Source of the DNA: Sphingobium fontiphilum
GTDB lineage: Bacteria; Pseudomonadota; Alphaproteobacteria; Sphingomonadales; Sphingomonadaceae
NCBI RefSeq assembly: GCF_014196635.1
Contig: NZ_JACIEB010000004.1
Coordinates: forward strand, 248,001 to 312,000
Direction of reading: 5' to 3'
DNA: 64,000 bases
Shown: one piece after another, positions 17,243 through 26,157 of the stretch
Layout of the letters: every line of letters starts with the position of its first letter
Position numbering within the stretch: position 1 is the stretch's first letter
The notes under the pieces: model-generated
The model's input: only the letters and a program-made list of their open reading frames with translations
The model's database searches: none
What the model was told of the DNA's origin: nothing
Translations under genes and position numbers: made by a program

Positions 17243-18094
17243 ATGGTTCGCATTGGCGCATTCCTCGTCGGCCTCTTTTTCGCCGGCTGGCTGCTGGTCT
17301 CGTTCCTGATGGGCGCGGCAGCCTATATCTCCGAACCGCCCGCGCCGACGGTCGAGCATGAGTTTCACCTTGCCCCCAAGCATGTGGACTTCTCGTTCGA
17401 CGGCCCGTTCGGCAAATATGACAAGGCGCAGCTCCAGCGCGGCTTCCAGGTGTTCAAGGAAGTCTGCTCGGCCTGCCACAGCCTGAAATTCGTCGCGTTC
17501 CGCGACCTTGAGGCGCTCGGCTATAACGAAGCCGAGGTGAAGGCCATCGCGAAGCAGTGGGCGATCAAGACCCCCGATGTCGACCCCAAGACGGGCGAGA
17601 TGACGGGCCGCGATCCGGTTCCGGCCGATCACTTCCCCAAGCCTTTCGCGAACAATGTCGCGGCGGCAGCGGCGAACAACAATGCGATCCCGCCGGATCT
17701 TTCGCTGATGACCAAGGCGCGCCACCATGGTTCGGCCTATGTCTACTCGCTGCTGACCGGCTATCGTGAACAGCCCGCCGAACTGCTCAAGAAGTTCCCG
17801 GACGCCAAGACGCCCGAAGGGCTGCACTACAACCCCTATTTCGCCAACCTCAACCTCGCCATGGCGCCGCCGCTGACGGCCGAAGGCCAGGTGACCTATG
17901 GCGAGGGCCAGCCCAAGCCGACCGTCGACCAGATGGCGAAGGACGTCGCCGCCTTCCTGACCTGGACGGCGGAACCCAAGCTGGAAAATCGCCGCACGGC
18001 GGGTCTGGCGACGATCATCTTCCTGCTGATCGCCACGGGTCTGGCCTATATGTCCTACCAGAATATCTGGGCGGACAAGAAGAAGAAGGCCTGA
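17243..18094 (+). CDS. petC: Ubiquinol-cytochrome c reductase, cytochrome c1 subunit
   Basis: Cytochrome c1 takes electrons from the Rieske centre and passes them to soluble or membrane cytochrome c. The 283-residue protein has an N-terminal signal/anchor (residues 1-28), the haem-binding CSACH at residues 75-79, PDLSLMTKARHHGSAYVYSLL, a methionine ligand region (NLAMAPPL) and a C-terminal membrane anchor (about residues 252-272) followed by a lysine-rich tail. It is the last gene of petABC; a strong terminator follows 36 bases downstream. Confidence 0.97.
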   Translation: MVRIGAFLVGLFFAGWLLVSFLMGAAAYISEPPAPTVEHEFHLAPKHVDFSFDGPFGKYDKAQLQRGFQVFKEVCSACHSLKFVAFRDLEALGYNEAEVKAIAKQWAIKTPDVDPKTGEMTGRDPVPADHFPKPFANNVAAAAANNNAIPPDLSLMTKARHHGSAYVYSLLTGYREQPAELLKKFPDAKTPEGLHYNPYFANLNLAMAPPLTAEGQVTYGEGQPKPTVDQMAKDVAAFLTWTAEPKLENRRTAGLATIIFLLIATGLAYMSYQNIWADKKKKA

Positions 18095-18130
18095 CCGGCC
18101 CGGCGCGCGCTGCGCCGGTGAAAGAGAAAC

Positions 18131-18164
18131 GGGGGCGCGGTCCGCACGGACCCGCCCCCTTTTT
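18131..18164 (+). terminator. Rho-independent terminator of petABC
   Basis: GGGGGCG and GGTCCG (18131-18144, with one bulged C) pair with CGGACC and CGCCCCC (18147-18159) across a two-base loop, followed by five T residues. The strength and the position just after petC make this a convincing terminator. Confidence 0.88.
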
Positions 18165-18194
18165 CATGGAGTGATCCCAAGGGAGCCTGCCAAT

Positions 18195-18731
18195 ATGAGC
18201 CTGGAAAGCCTGACCGCGCTGGTGCGGACGATCCCCGATTTCCCCAAGCCCGGCATCGCCTTTCGCGACATTACCACGCTGCTCGCCGATCCCGCCGGTT
18301 TTGCCGAGCTGATCGACCGCATGGCCGACCGGATCAGGCCGCTGGAGCCGCAATTTCTGGTCGGGGTCGAAGCGCGCGGCTTCATCCTCGCCGCCGCGCT
18401 CGCTCGCGTGCTGGGCGCGGGCTTCGTGCCGGTGCGCAAGGCGGGCAAGCTGCCCGGCCCGACGGTGGGCATCGACTATGTGCTGGAATATGGCGCGGAC
18501 CGGCTGGAACTGCATCAGGGGCAGGTGCCCGTGGGCGCGCGGGTGGTGCTGGTCGACGACCTGATCGCCACCGGCGGCACCGCGCTCGCCGCCGCGCAGT
18601 TGCTCCGCGAACAGGGCGCGCAACTGATGCTCGCGCTCTTCGCCATCGACCTGCCCGATCTGGGCGGCATGGACCTGCTGCGCAATGACGGCGTGGCGGC
18701 CGAGGCCCTGCTCGCCTTCGAAGGCGACTGA
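18195..18731 (+). CDS. apt: Adenine phosphoribosyltransferase
   Basis: Apt salvages adenine with PRPP to give AMP. The 178-residue protein starts with the family-typical IPDFPKPGIAFRDITTLL, has GVEARGFILAAALA and RKAGKLPG, and carries the PRPP-binding loop VVLVDDLIATGGTA. ATG 18195 was chosen after AGGGAG; an upstream in-frame ATG at 18171 is less well placed. It is convergent with a nucleosidase that would release adenine, so the two genes complement each other in purine salvage. Confidence 0.94.
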   Translation: MSLESLTALVRTIPDFPKPGIAFRDITTLLADPAGFAELIDRMADRIRPLEPQFLVGVEARGFILAAALARVLGAGFVPVRKAGKLPGPTVGIDYVLEYGADRLELHQGQVPVGARVVLVDDLIATGGTALAAAQLLREQGAQLMLALFAIDLPDLGGMDLLRNDGVAAEALLAFEGD

Positions 18732-18749
18732 AGGGGCTTCCAGCGCGCC

Positions 18750-19370
18750 TCAGGCGGCGATCAGCGCCCCTTCCAGCCCGTCGACCGCCAGCGCGAGCCG
18801 CTCGTCCAGCAGGTGCAGCAGCGCCGTCCAGTCATCAATGCCGCTGATCTCGCCCGGCCCGTCGGAAATGCCGCGCAGGCCCATCAGCGGCACATCGTGC
18901 CGGGCGCAGGCCCGCGCGACCGCGAATGTCTCCATGTCGACCATGTCGGCCTCGATGGCGGCATAGGCGTCGCCGCCCACGATATTGGCGCCCGTCGACA
19001 GGCTTGCGCCGGGCAGGGCGAGCGGCGTCGCCAGCGGCAGGGCGGGGGGATGGTCGATGAACGGCGTCACGCCCTTGGGAAAGCCCAGCAGCGAGGCGTC
19101 CATGTCGCGCCAGCCCACGCTCGTCACCTGGAAAATCTCGCCCAGCGCGCAGCGCCGCGACCCGGCCGACCCCAGGCACACCACCATGTCGGGCCGCTGT
19201 CCGGCGGCTTCCAGGTCATGCAGCGCGACGGCCGTCGTCATCGCCGCCTCCACCGGCCCAACCCCGGTCATCAGCGGCGTGAAGCGCGTGCGCAGATGCG
19301 GGCCATATTCGGCCTCCACCGCCATCACGAACAGCAGCCGACGGCCGCCGATCCGCTCGACCGGGGGCAT
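18750..19370 (-). CDS. 5'-methylthioadenosine/S-adenosylhomocysteine nucleosidase-like
   Basis: 206 residues of the PNP/MTAN fold. Matching elements are VCLGSAGSRRCALGEI, the purine-loop segment RDMDASLLGFPKG, GANIVGGDAY, VDMETFAVARACARHDVPLMGLRGISD with the ribose-binding Glu in DME and the catalytic Asp in ISD. These fit MTAN, which splits MTA and SAH to adenine and the thio-sugar, better than a phosphorylase, but a related hopanoid-cluster phosphorylase cannot be excluded. The start is probably ATG 19370, five bases after the stop of the upstream MAPEG gene; ATG 19328 inside is possible. Confidence 0.78.
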   Translation of the reverse strand: MPPVERIGGRRLLFVMAVEAEYGPHLRTRFTPLMTGVGPVEAAMTTAVALHDLEAAGQRPDMVVCLGSAGSRRCALGEIFQVTSVGWRDMDASLLGFPKGVTPFIDHPPALPLATPLALPGASLSTGANIVGGDAYAAIEADMVDMETFAVARACARHDVPLMGLRGISDGPGEISGIDDWTALLHLLDERLALAVDGLEGALIAA

Positions 19371-19375
19371 GGGCG

Positions 19376-19810
19376 TCAGACCTGGGCCGAAAGGGCTGCG
19401 GGCGCGGGCGTCGATGATCCATGGGCATAGGCGGCATAGAGCGCCGCCAGCGCCAGCCCGATGGTCACCAGCCAGGTCGCCATGATGCCGCCCCCGCGCG
19501 CCGGCGTCGGCTTGTCCGCGTCCATCCCGAAAGCATGGGCGATTCGCGCGAGCAGGTAAATCGCGCCCGCACCCCACAGCCAGGGCGATTCGCCCCATGC
19601 CAGTTCAACCAGCAGCAGCAGCAGCAGCGTGATCGGCGTATATTCGATGAAATTGGCATGGGCGCGCATCCGCCGCGCCAACAGCGGATCGCCGCCGTCG
19701 CCATGCAGCACCTTGCCCCTGATCCGCACCTGCGCACAGCGCCAGCCGAGCCAGATATTGAGGAGCGCGCAGCCCGCGCCAAAGGTAAGAGCGATCGGCA
19801 GCATCATCAT
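19376..19810 (-). CDS. MAPEG family membrane protein
   Basis: A 144-residue protein with four hydrophobic segments, as in the MAPEG family (membrane-associated proteins in eicosanoid and glutathione metabolism). The conserved RRMRAHANFIEYTPITLLLLL segment (R..RA..N..E..P) after the first helix is diagnostic, and ARIAHAFGM matches the R..y..gY region. Bacterial members have mostly unknown substrates; some have glutathione transferase activity. Three ATGs in a row (19810, 19807, 19804) follow a GGGGGAAG ribosome binding site. The nucleosidase gene follows after five bases. Confidence 0.85.
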   Translation of the reverse strand: MMMLPIALTFGAGCALLNIWLGWRCAQVRIRGKVLHGDGGDPLLARRMRAHANFIEYTPITLLLLLLVELAWGESPWLWGAGAIYLLARIAHAFGMDADKPTPARGGGIMATWLVTIGLALAALYAAYAHGSSTPAPAALSAQV

Positions 19811-19893
19811 TCTTCCCCCCTGGGACCATTCGGGCCGCACCATGGCGGGCGGACCGGGCGCGCGCAAGGGGTGGGCCGATTGCAAGGAATGTC

Positions 19894-19921
19894 TTGCGCC
19901 TCATCCAAAAAACGCTATAGG
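19894..19921 (+). promoter_or_regulatory. Candidate sigma-70 promoter of rpmF
   Basis: TTGCGC at 19894-19899, a 16-base spacer and TATAGG at 19916-19921. The leader to the rpmF start would be about 110 bases. Confidence 0.5.
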
Positions 19922-20038
19922 CGCAGGGCTTCGTGATCGACCGGGCCGCACGGGTCTGCGGCTCTATGGCCGTCAGTTCCTTTTGTGGATTTCGGCTCGT
20001 CGCAACAGACATTTTAATATACGGAAACAGGTGCCGAC

Positions 20039-20218
20039 ATGGCTGTCCCCAAGAGGAAAACGTCCCCGTCCCGCCGCGGCATGCGCCGCAGCCACGATTC
20101 GCTGAAGGTCGAAGCATTCCAGGAATGTTCGAACTGCGGCGAACTGAAGCGTCCGCATCATATCTGCGACGCATGCGGCCACTATAACGGCCGTGAAGTT
20201 CTGGCCGTCGGGGCCTAA
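20039..20218 (+). CDS. rpmF: 50S ribosomal protein L32
   Basis: A 59-residue basic ribosomal protein beginning [20 protein letters not shown], the canonical L32 start. The zinc-binding cysteines are present as CSNCGE and CDACG, so this is the zinc-containing form. Its ATG is at 20039, after GAAACAGG. plsX follows after 33 bases; rpmF-plsX-fabH is a conserved bacterial order linking ribosome and fatty acid synthesis genes. Confidence 0.96.
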   Translation: MAVPKRKTSPSRRGMRRSHDSLKVEAFQECSNCGELKRPHHICDACGHYNGREVLAVGA

Positions 20219-20251
20219 ACGTCCTTTTCCTCCTTCCATCGGGGTGAAACA

Positions 20252-21307
20252 GTGAGCAGCCAACCGCGAATCGCCATAGACGCGATGGGCGGAGATGAAG
20301 GCGTGCGCGTGATGATGGCGGGCGTCGCGCTCGCCCGCCGCCGCCACGAAGGCCTGCGTTTCATCCTGTTCGGCGACGAAGCGCGGCTCAAGGCCGCGCT
20401 CGACCGGCATCCCAATTTGCGGGCCGCGTCGGAAATCGTCCATGCCGATTCGGTGGTCGATGGCAGCGAGAAGCCCAGCGTCGCCATTCGCAAGAAGAAC
20501 AGCTCGATGGCCAAGGCGATCGCCGCGGTCAAATCGGGCGACGCCGGCGCGGCTGTCTCGTCTGGCAATACCGGCGCATTGATGGCGATGGCCAAGCTGG
20601 CGCTGCGCACCATGCCGGGCATCGACCGCCCCGCGCTGGCCGCGATGCTGCCGACGCTGGGCGACAATGATGTCGTCATGCTCGACCTGGGCGCCAATCC
20701 CGAATGCGACGCCCGCAATCTGGTGCAATTTTCGGTGATGGGCGCCGCCTATGCGCGAATCGCTCTCGATCTGGAACAGCCGCGCGTTCGCCTGCTCAAC
20801 ATCGGCACGGAAGACCTCAAGGGCACGGACGAGATTCGCGACGCCGCCGCAATCTTGCGCGCGACCGTATTGCCGCTGCGCTTCGACGGCTTCACCGAAG
20901 GCGACAAGATCGCCAGCGGCGAATGCGACGTCATCGTGTGTGACGGCTTTTCGGGCAATGTCGCGCTCAAGACGGCGGAGGGCACGGCGCGCTTTGTCAC
21001 CGACGTGCTGCGGCGCGCCTTCACCAGTTCTATCCGTTCGAAACTGGGTTTCCTGATTTCAAAGCCCGCGATGCATCTGCTCAAGCATCATCTTGATCCG
21101 AACAACCATAATGGCGCGGTTTTCCTGGGGCTCAATGGCGTGGTGGTGAAAAGCCATGGCAGCGCCAACGATACCGGCGTGGCCAATGCCGTGCATGTCG
21201 CGGCCCGCCTGCTGGAAGAGGACATCACCCGGCGCATCGCCGCCGACATGGCCAATGTTCCAGCCTTCGCCAGGCCCGCCCCCATGCTGGAGCCCGCCGC
21301 CAAGTGA
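20252..21307 (+). CDS. plsX: Phosphate acyltransferase PlsX
   Basis: PlsX makes acyl-phosphate from acyl-ACP for phospholipid synthesis, peripherally at the inner membrane. The 351-residue protein starts at a GTG and shows [65 protein letters not shown] and [13 protein letters not shown], all hallmarks of PlsX. Its stop overlaps the fabH start by four bases (GTGA), indicating translational coupling. Confidence 0.96.
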   Translation: MSSQPRIAIDAMGGDEGVRVMMAGVALARRRHEGLRFILFGDEARLKAALDRHPNLRAASEIVHADSVVDGSEKPSVAIRKKNSSMAKAIAAVKSGDAGAAVSSGNTGALMAMAKLALRTMPGIDRPALAAMLPTLGDNDVVMLDLGANPECDARNLVQFSVMGAAYARIALDLEQPRVRLLNIGTEDLKGTDEIRDAAAILRATVLPLRFDGFTEGDKIASGECDVIVCDGFSGNVALKTAEGTARFVTDVLRRAFTSSIRSKLGFLISKPAMHLLKHHLDPNNHNGAVFLGLNGVVVKSHGSANDTGVANAVHVAARLLEEDITRRIAADMANVPAFARPAPMLEPAAK

Positions 21308-22272
21308 TTCGCCGTTCCGTCATTCTGGGCACGGGCTCGGCCCTGCCCGTCCATGCTGTCTCCAATGCCGAGCTGGCGGAGCGCGTCGATACCAGCGACG
21401 AATGGATCGTGGAACGCACCGGCATCCGCCAGCGTCACATCGCCGGCGAAGGCGAAACCACGTCCAGCCTGGCGACCGACGCCGCCCGCGCGGCGATCGC
21501 CGCCGCCGGCATCGACGCATCGGCGATCGACCTCATCATCCTCGCCACCGCAACGCCGGACCAGACTTTCCCCGCCAGCGCGACCATCGTTCAGGCGGCG
21601 CTGGGCATTGAAGATTGCGTCGCCTTCGACGTTGCCGCCGTCTGCTCGGGATTTCTCTATGCGGTGACCGTGGCCGACAGCATGATCCGCTCGGGCGCGG
21701 CGCAGCGCGCGCTGGTGATCGGCGCCGAAACCTTCAGCCGCATCCTCGACTGGGATGATCGCACCACGTGCGTCCTCTTCGGCGACGGCGCTGGCGCCAT
21801 CGTGCTCGGCGCGGAAGAGAGCGAGGATGGCGCACGCGGCATATTGGCGGCGAAGCTGCATGCCGATGGCCGCCACAACCAGTTGCTCTATGTCGATGGC
21901 GGGCCTTCGACGACGCAGACCGTCGGCAAATTGCGGATGAAGGGGCAGGAAGTGTTCCGCCACGCCGTCGTCAACCTGGCGTCGGTGCTGACCGAGGTGA
22001 TGGCGATTGCGGGCCTGAGCGCGCAGGACATCGACTGGCTGGTCCCGCATCAGGCCAATGCCCGCATTCTCGACGCCACCGCGCGCAAGCTGAAATTGTC
22101 GCCTGACAAGGTGGTTGTGACGGTCGATCGCCATGCCAACACATCGGCCGCATCGGTGCCGCTGGCGCTTGACGTGGCGGTGCGCGACGGGCGCGTCAAG
22201 GCGGGCGACATCGTCGTTCTGGAAGCGATGGGCGGCGGTTTTACATGGGGCGCCTGCGTCCTGCGCATGTAA
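21304..22272 (+). CDS. fabH: 3-oxoacyl-[acyl-carrier-protein] synthase III
   Basis: FabH condenses an acyl-CoA starter with malonyl-ACP and so starts fatty acid synthesis. The 322-residue protein has the catalytic Cys114 in [13 protein letters not shown], the catalytic His in [11 protein letters not shown] and Asn in [11 protein letters not shown], and the C-terminal [13 protein letters not shown]. The start is GTG 21304, overlapping the plsX stop. ihfA follows in the same direction after 126 bases. Confidence 0.96.
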   Translation: MIRRSVILGTGSALPVHAVSNAELAERVDTSDEWIVERTGIRQRHIAGEGETTSSLATDAARAAIAAAGIDASAIDLIILATATPDQTFPASATIVQAALGIEDCVAFDVAAVCSGFLYAVTVADSMIRSGAAQRALVIGAETFSRILDWDDRTTCVLFGDGAGAIVLGAEESEDGARGILAAKLHADGRHNQLLYVDGGPSTTQTVGKLRMKGQEVFRHAVVNLASVLTEVMAIAGLSAQDIDWLVPHQANARILDATARKLKLSPDKVVVTVDRHANTSAASVPLALDVAVRDGRVKAGDIVVLEAMGGGFTWGACVLRM

Positions 22273-22398
22273 TCGCCGCCATTGTTGCGCGATCATTTCC
22301 GCCTGATCTTGCCAAAGCCTTGCAAATCCCGCACATTTCATTCGACTGATCGCGTCCATCGGTCATCGGGAGGATTTCGGGCGCACAAAGGGGATCGG

Positions 22399-22695
22399 AT
22401 GACCGGAAGCGGAACCTTGACGCGGGCCGACCTTGCCGAATCGCTCAACCGCCACATCGGCCTGTCGCGGGCGGAAGCGTCGGCGATCGTCGAATCGATA
22501 CTGGATCACATGACCGACGCGCTGGCGCGCGGCGAAAATGTGAAAATCTCCAGCTTCGGCACCTTCGTCCTGCGCGACAAGACCCAGCGCATGGGCCGCA
22601 ATCCCAAGACCGGCGTTGAAGTCCCCATCGAGCCGCGCCGCGTGCTGACCTTCCGCGCCAGCCAGACGATGCGCGACCGGGTGGCGAAGGCCTGA
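22399..22695 (+). CDS. ihfA: Integration host factor subunit alpha
   Basis: IHF-alpha pairs with IHF-beta to bend DNA at specific sites. The 98-residue protein fits HU/IHF size and begins [22 protein letters not shown]. The arm and tip residues [21 protein letters not shown] (GRNPkTGe..pI..R.Vv.Fk) mark the DNA-intercalating beta-arm, with the KISSFGTF segment before it. ATG 22399 follows AAGGGGATCGG. Position after plsX-fabH is the usual alphaproteobacterial context. Alpha rather than beta is inferred from that context and the N-terminal sequence. Confidence 0.92.
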   Translation: MTGSGTLTRADLAESLNRHIGLSRAEASAIVESILDHMTDALARGENVKISSFGTFVLRDKTQRMGRNPKTGVEVPIEPRRVLTFRASQTMRDRVAKA

Positions 22696-22717
22696 ACGGC
22701 CTCCGCTCGCGGCACCA

Positions 22718-23983
22718 TCAGGGGCGGGCTTGCCCCGTGCCGCGCACCATCCATTTATAGGTGGTCAATCCTTCCAGGGCGACCGGGCCGCGCGCATGAA
22801 GGCGGCCGGTGGAAATGCCGATTTCCGCGCCCAGGCCAAATTCCCCGCCATCGGCGAACTGGGTGGATGCGTTCCACATCACGATGGCGCTGTCGACGGC
22901 GTTCAGGAAATGCTCGGCCACGGCCGCATCATCGGTAATGATGCAATCGGTATGGTGGCTGCCATGGGCGGCGATATGGGCGATGGCGTCGTCCACGCCA
23001 TCGACAATGCGCGCCGACACGATGGCCTCGAGATACTCGGTGTCCCAGTCTTCCTCGCTGGCGGCGGCAACGCGGGCGTCCATGGCCTGAACCGCCTCGT
23101 CGCCGCGCACGGCGCATCCCGCTTCCAGCAAGGCCTTCACCAGCGCGGGCGCCGCGCCATAAGCGCGGTCGATCAGCACCGTTTCGGTGGCGCCGCAAAT
23201 GCCCGTGCGCCGCATCTTGGCGTTCACCACCAGCTTTTCCGCCATCGCCGGGTCGGCCGCGCCATCGACATAGCTGTGGTTGATGCCGTCCAGATGGGCC
23301 AGAACCGGCACGCGCGCCTCTTCCTGCACGCGCGCGACCAGGCTCTTGCCGCCGCGCGGCACGATCATGTCGATATGCTCGGCCGCCTTGAGCAGCGCGC
23401 CAACGGCGGCGCGGTCGGTCGTGGGGATGAGCTGCACGGCGTCGGCGGGCAAGCCCGCTTCGACAATGCCCTGCACCAGCGCGGCGTGGATCGCGCGGTT
23501 GCTTTCCCTCGCCTCGCTGCCGCCGCGCAGGATGACGGCGTTGCCCGCGCGCAGGCACAGGGCGGCGGCGTCCGCCGTCACATTGGGGCGGCTTTCATAG
23601 ATGATGCCGATGACGCCAAGGGGCACGCGCACGCGGGTCAGCTCCAGCCCATTGGGCCGCACCTGCCGACTGATGACCTCGCCCAGCGGATTGGGCAGCC
23701 GCGCGACCTGCTCCACGCCCGCGGCCGTGGCTTCGACCCGCGCGGCATCCAGCCGCAGCCGGTCGAGCATGGCGGGGGACAGGCCGTTATCGGTGGCGCT
23801 TTCCATGTCGCGCGCATTGGCGGCGATGATGGCGGCGGACTGGCCGCGCAGCGCCTGCGCGCCCCGGATCAGCGCATCGGCCTTCTGCGCGTCGCTGGCC
23901 TGCGACAGAGCCGCAGCGGCGCGGCGCGCCCGCGCGCCCATGGTCGCGATCAGCATTTCAGGGGTCTGGGTCAGGTCGTTCAT
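22718..23983 (-). CDS. proA: Gamma-glutamyl phosphate reductase
   Basis: ProA reduces gamma-glutamyl phosphate with NADPH to glutamate semialdehyde in proline synthesis. The 421-residue protein contains [48 protein letters not shown] and the active-site cysteine in [17 protein letters not shown] 23983 gives normal length. It is convergent with ihfA. proB is not adjacent in this window. Confidence 0.95.
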   Translation of the reverse strand: MNDLTQTPEMLIATMGARARRAAAALSQASDAQKADALIRGAQALRGQSAAIIAANARDMESATDNGLSPAMLDRLRLDAARVEATAAGVEQVARLPNPLGEVISRQVRPNGLELTRVRVPLGVIGIIYESRPNVTADAAALCLRAGNAVILRGGSEARESNRAIHAALVQGIVEAGLPADAVQLIPTTDRAAVGALLKAAEHIDMIVPRGGKSLVARVQEEARVPVLAHLDGINHSYVDGAADPAMAEKLVVNAKMRRTGICGATETVLIDRAYGAAPALVKALLEAGCAVRGDEAVQAMDARVAAASEEDWDTEYLEAIVSARIVDGVDDAIAHIAAHGSHHTDCIITDDAAVAEHFLNAVDSAIVMWNASTQFADGGEFGLGAEIGISTGRLHARGPVALEGLTTYKWMVRGTGQARP

Positions 23984-24157
23984 TGCAGGGCCTCGTACCG
24001 AAATCGGGCACCCCTTAACATGAAAGGCCGACGCCATGAAAGCAGCAGCCGGACCATGGGTCGCGAATGGTCCGGCTGCCTTGGACCGGGATTAACCCGG
24101 CTGGTGGGCGCCGCCATACCCCGCGCGGGGTATGGAAGAGGGCAAGCGGCAGAAAAA

Positions 24158-25306
24158 TCAGCAGCCGGTCAGCGACACGAGGCGAACCAGTTGCGATTCG
24201 CGATTGCAGCCGGTCTTTTCATAGATGCTGCGAATCTGCGCCTTCAGCGTTTCGGTTGAAACACCCCGCGCCAGGCTGATTGCGGCGCGGGCCTCGCCCG
24301 ACGCCAGCCGCACGGCGATATCGGCTTCGGACCGGGTCAGCCCGAATGTCCGCATCAATATGCCAACATGCCTGTCGGTCGCTTCCCCCAGCCGCGCGAC
24401 GACGATGGCGCGCGGGGCAAAGGGCAACGCCCATGGCCGGGCGGGCAGGGGATGCACTTCCAGCAACAGGGCGATGCCGCCATCCTCGCCAGACAGGGCG
24501 ATGGGATCTGCGGGGGCGGGCGGGCTGGTCAGCGCCTTGCGGATGGCGTGCGCAATGGCGCGGGTTTCGTCCGCTCGCCCGGTGGATAATTGCCGATCGC
24601 TGATCCTTAGCCTGCCTTCGGACAGCAGCAGCTCGGCCCTGGCGGACATGCCGCCGACACGGCCGCTCGAATCGATCAGCCAACAGGCGCGCGACATGCT
24701 TTCGAACGTGCCGGCCAACAGGGCAAAGCCCTGTTCCTCGACCGATTTCTGCAACCGGACGGCAGCGCGCGCATGGCCGGCAATCTCGGCGAACAGCGCC
24801 CTTTGTTCCTGCGTGGTGCGGCCGTCATCCGTGCCCCGCAACAGGGCCAGACCGATCATCATGCCCGGCTCCGCCAGCAATCGCGTCTGGCACCCGTTGA
24901 AAATGTCGAATTCGGCGCACAGGTCGAGATAGTCGTCCTCGGCCAGTTTTCGCCGCGCCACATCATAATGGGCCTCGTGCACAATGTCGGGCCGACCCGC
25001 GATCCGGTCCGCGCCCATGCGAAAGTTGAGATCGGGTCGGTTGAGGTCAATGGCTGCGGCTCGCGCGACCAGGCTTGCGTCGATGTCGCTGATCCAGTTG
25101 AAGGCAGCCGTATCGCGCCCGAAACCGATCAACTGGCCATGGCGCGATCCGGTGGCGTGCGCCATCGCCCGGATGGCCGCATCCCAGCCTTCGGGTTCCA
25201 GCGCCGCTGAAAGGAACAGATCTGCCCAGTCCTCCCCGTGTTGGGCGGCCGTCCCCATTGCGCCAAAATCCCCTTGCGTCTCAGGCCCTTGGTTACCCGA
25301 TGGCAT
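24158..25306 (-). CDS. LuxR-family transcriptional regulator
   Basis: 382 residues. The C-terminal domain (about residues 315-382) has a LuxR-type helix-turn-helix: FGLTRSEADIAVRLASGEARAAISLARGVSTETLKAQIRSIYEKTGCNRESQLVRLV. The long N-terminal part (about 20-190) has no clear named domain; a PAS-like stretch follows (FESMSRACWLIDSSGRVGGMSARAELLL, about 206-235). It lacks a receiver domain and an autoinducer-binding signature, so the signal is unknown. It stands alone on the minus strand between proA and a methyltransferase gene. Confidence 0.82.
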   Translation of the reverse strand: MPSGNQGPETQGDFGAMGTAAQHGEDWADLFLSAALEPEGWDAAIRAMAHATGSRHGQLIGFGRDTAAFNWISDIDASLVARAAAIDLNRPDLNFRMGADRIAGRPDIVHEAHYDVARRKLAEDDYLDLCAEFDIFNGCQTRLLAEPGMMIGLALLRGTDDGRTTQEQRALFAEIAGHARAAVRLQKSVEEQGFALLAGTFESMSRACWLIDSSGRVGGMSARAELLLSEGRLRISDRQLSTGRADETRAIAHAIRKALTSPPAPADPIALSGEDGGIALLLEVHPLPARPWALPFAPRAIVVARLGEATDRHVGILMRTFGLTRSEADIAVRLASGEARAAISLARGVSTETLKAQIRSIYEKTGCNRESQLVRLVSLTGC

Positions 25307-25370
25307 CGCGAAGTCAAACGGCGCGGGCGTTTTTGGGGTTTGGGCCGGGGGTTTGGGATGAAACCGGCGG

Positions 25371-26012
25371 TCAGGCCGCCTGTGCCAGCGCGGCGGTGCG
25401 GGTGGCCCGGAAAATGCGGGCAGGGGGAATGTTCATCCACACGATTCTGTCCTGCACATCGGCAAAGCGCGGCTCCAGCAGAGGGCGGACGAAGGCGGAA
25501 TATTGATAGACCAGAAATTCCCCGCCGGGGCGCAGGGCAGCGGCCGTTTCCGATGCGATCGCCTCGCCCACGCCCCTGGGCAGCGTCGAAAAGGGCAGGC
25601 CCGACAGGATATAGTCGGCCGCCTGATGGCCGCATCCGGCCATGAAGCGGCGCACGTCCGCTGCCGAACCCTCCACCACATGCAGGCGGGGATCATGAAT
25701 CTCGCGTTTCAGCCAGCCGACGAAATCGGGATTGAGGTCGATCGCCAGCAAGGTCGCGTCGGGCCGCATCCTTTCCAGCACGGTGCGGGTGAAGGTGCCC
25801 ATGCCCGGCCCATATTCCACGAACAACCGGGTCGATGCCCAGTCCACCTGTTCCAGCATCGCGTCGACCAGCGCGGGCGACGATGGGATGACCGACCCGA
25901 CCATGCCGGGATGGCGCGCAAATTGCCGCGCAAACAGCATCCATTGGCGGAAAAAGGCGCCGCCGCGCTTCAAGAGGGGCGTTTGCGTCCGTTTGCCTGT
26001 GTCAAAAGCCAT
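25371..26012 (-). CDS. SAM-dependent methyltransferase, phospholipid N-methyltransferase-like
   Basis: 213 residues. A basic, aromatic N-terminus (FFRQWMLFARQFARHPGMVGSV) precedes the SAM motif I RLFVEYGPGMGTFTRTVLERM, then LLAIDLNPDFVGWLKREI and a YILSGLPFSTLP motif IV. This combination (IPSSPALVDAMLEQVD before VEYGPGMGTFT) is like the PmtA-type phosphatidylethanolamine methyltransferases and rRNA adenine dimethylases. A membrane lipid role is possible but not proved. ATG 26012 was chosen because GGA lies upstream and the frame before it is unlike the family. Confidence 0.75.
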   Translation of the reverse strand: MAFDTGKRTQTPLLKRGGAFFRQWMLFARQFARHPGMVGSVIPSSPALVDAMLEQVDWASTRLFVEYGPGMGTFTRTVLERMRPDATLLAIDLNPDFVGWLKREIHDPRLHVVEGSAADVRRFMAGCGHQAADYILSGLPFSTLPRGVGEAIASETAAALRPGGEFLVYQYSAFVRPLLEPRFADVQDRIVWMNIPPARIFRATRTAALAQAA

Positions 26013-26157
26013 GAAAGTCCGATCATTCCCTTGCGACAGGCCCGTTGGCCATCGCGTCGCAGATGGCGGGCCGGGATGCAAGGCGTTCGCTTCGATCCGA
26101 CCCCTTTGCTGAACGCCGGAAGGGGCGGCAAGGTTGCGCCCCGCCGCCCCCGGCGGT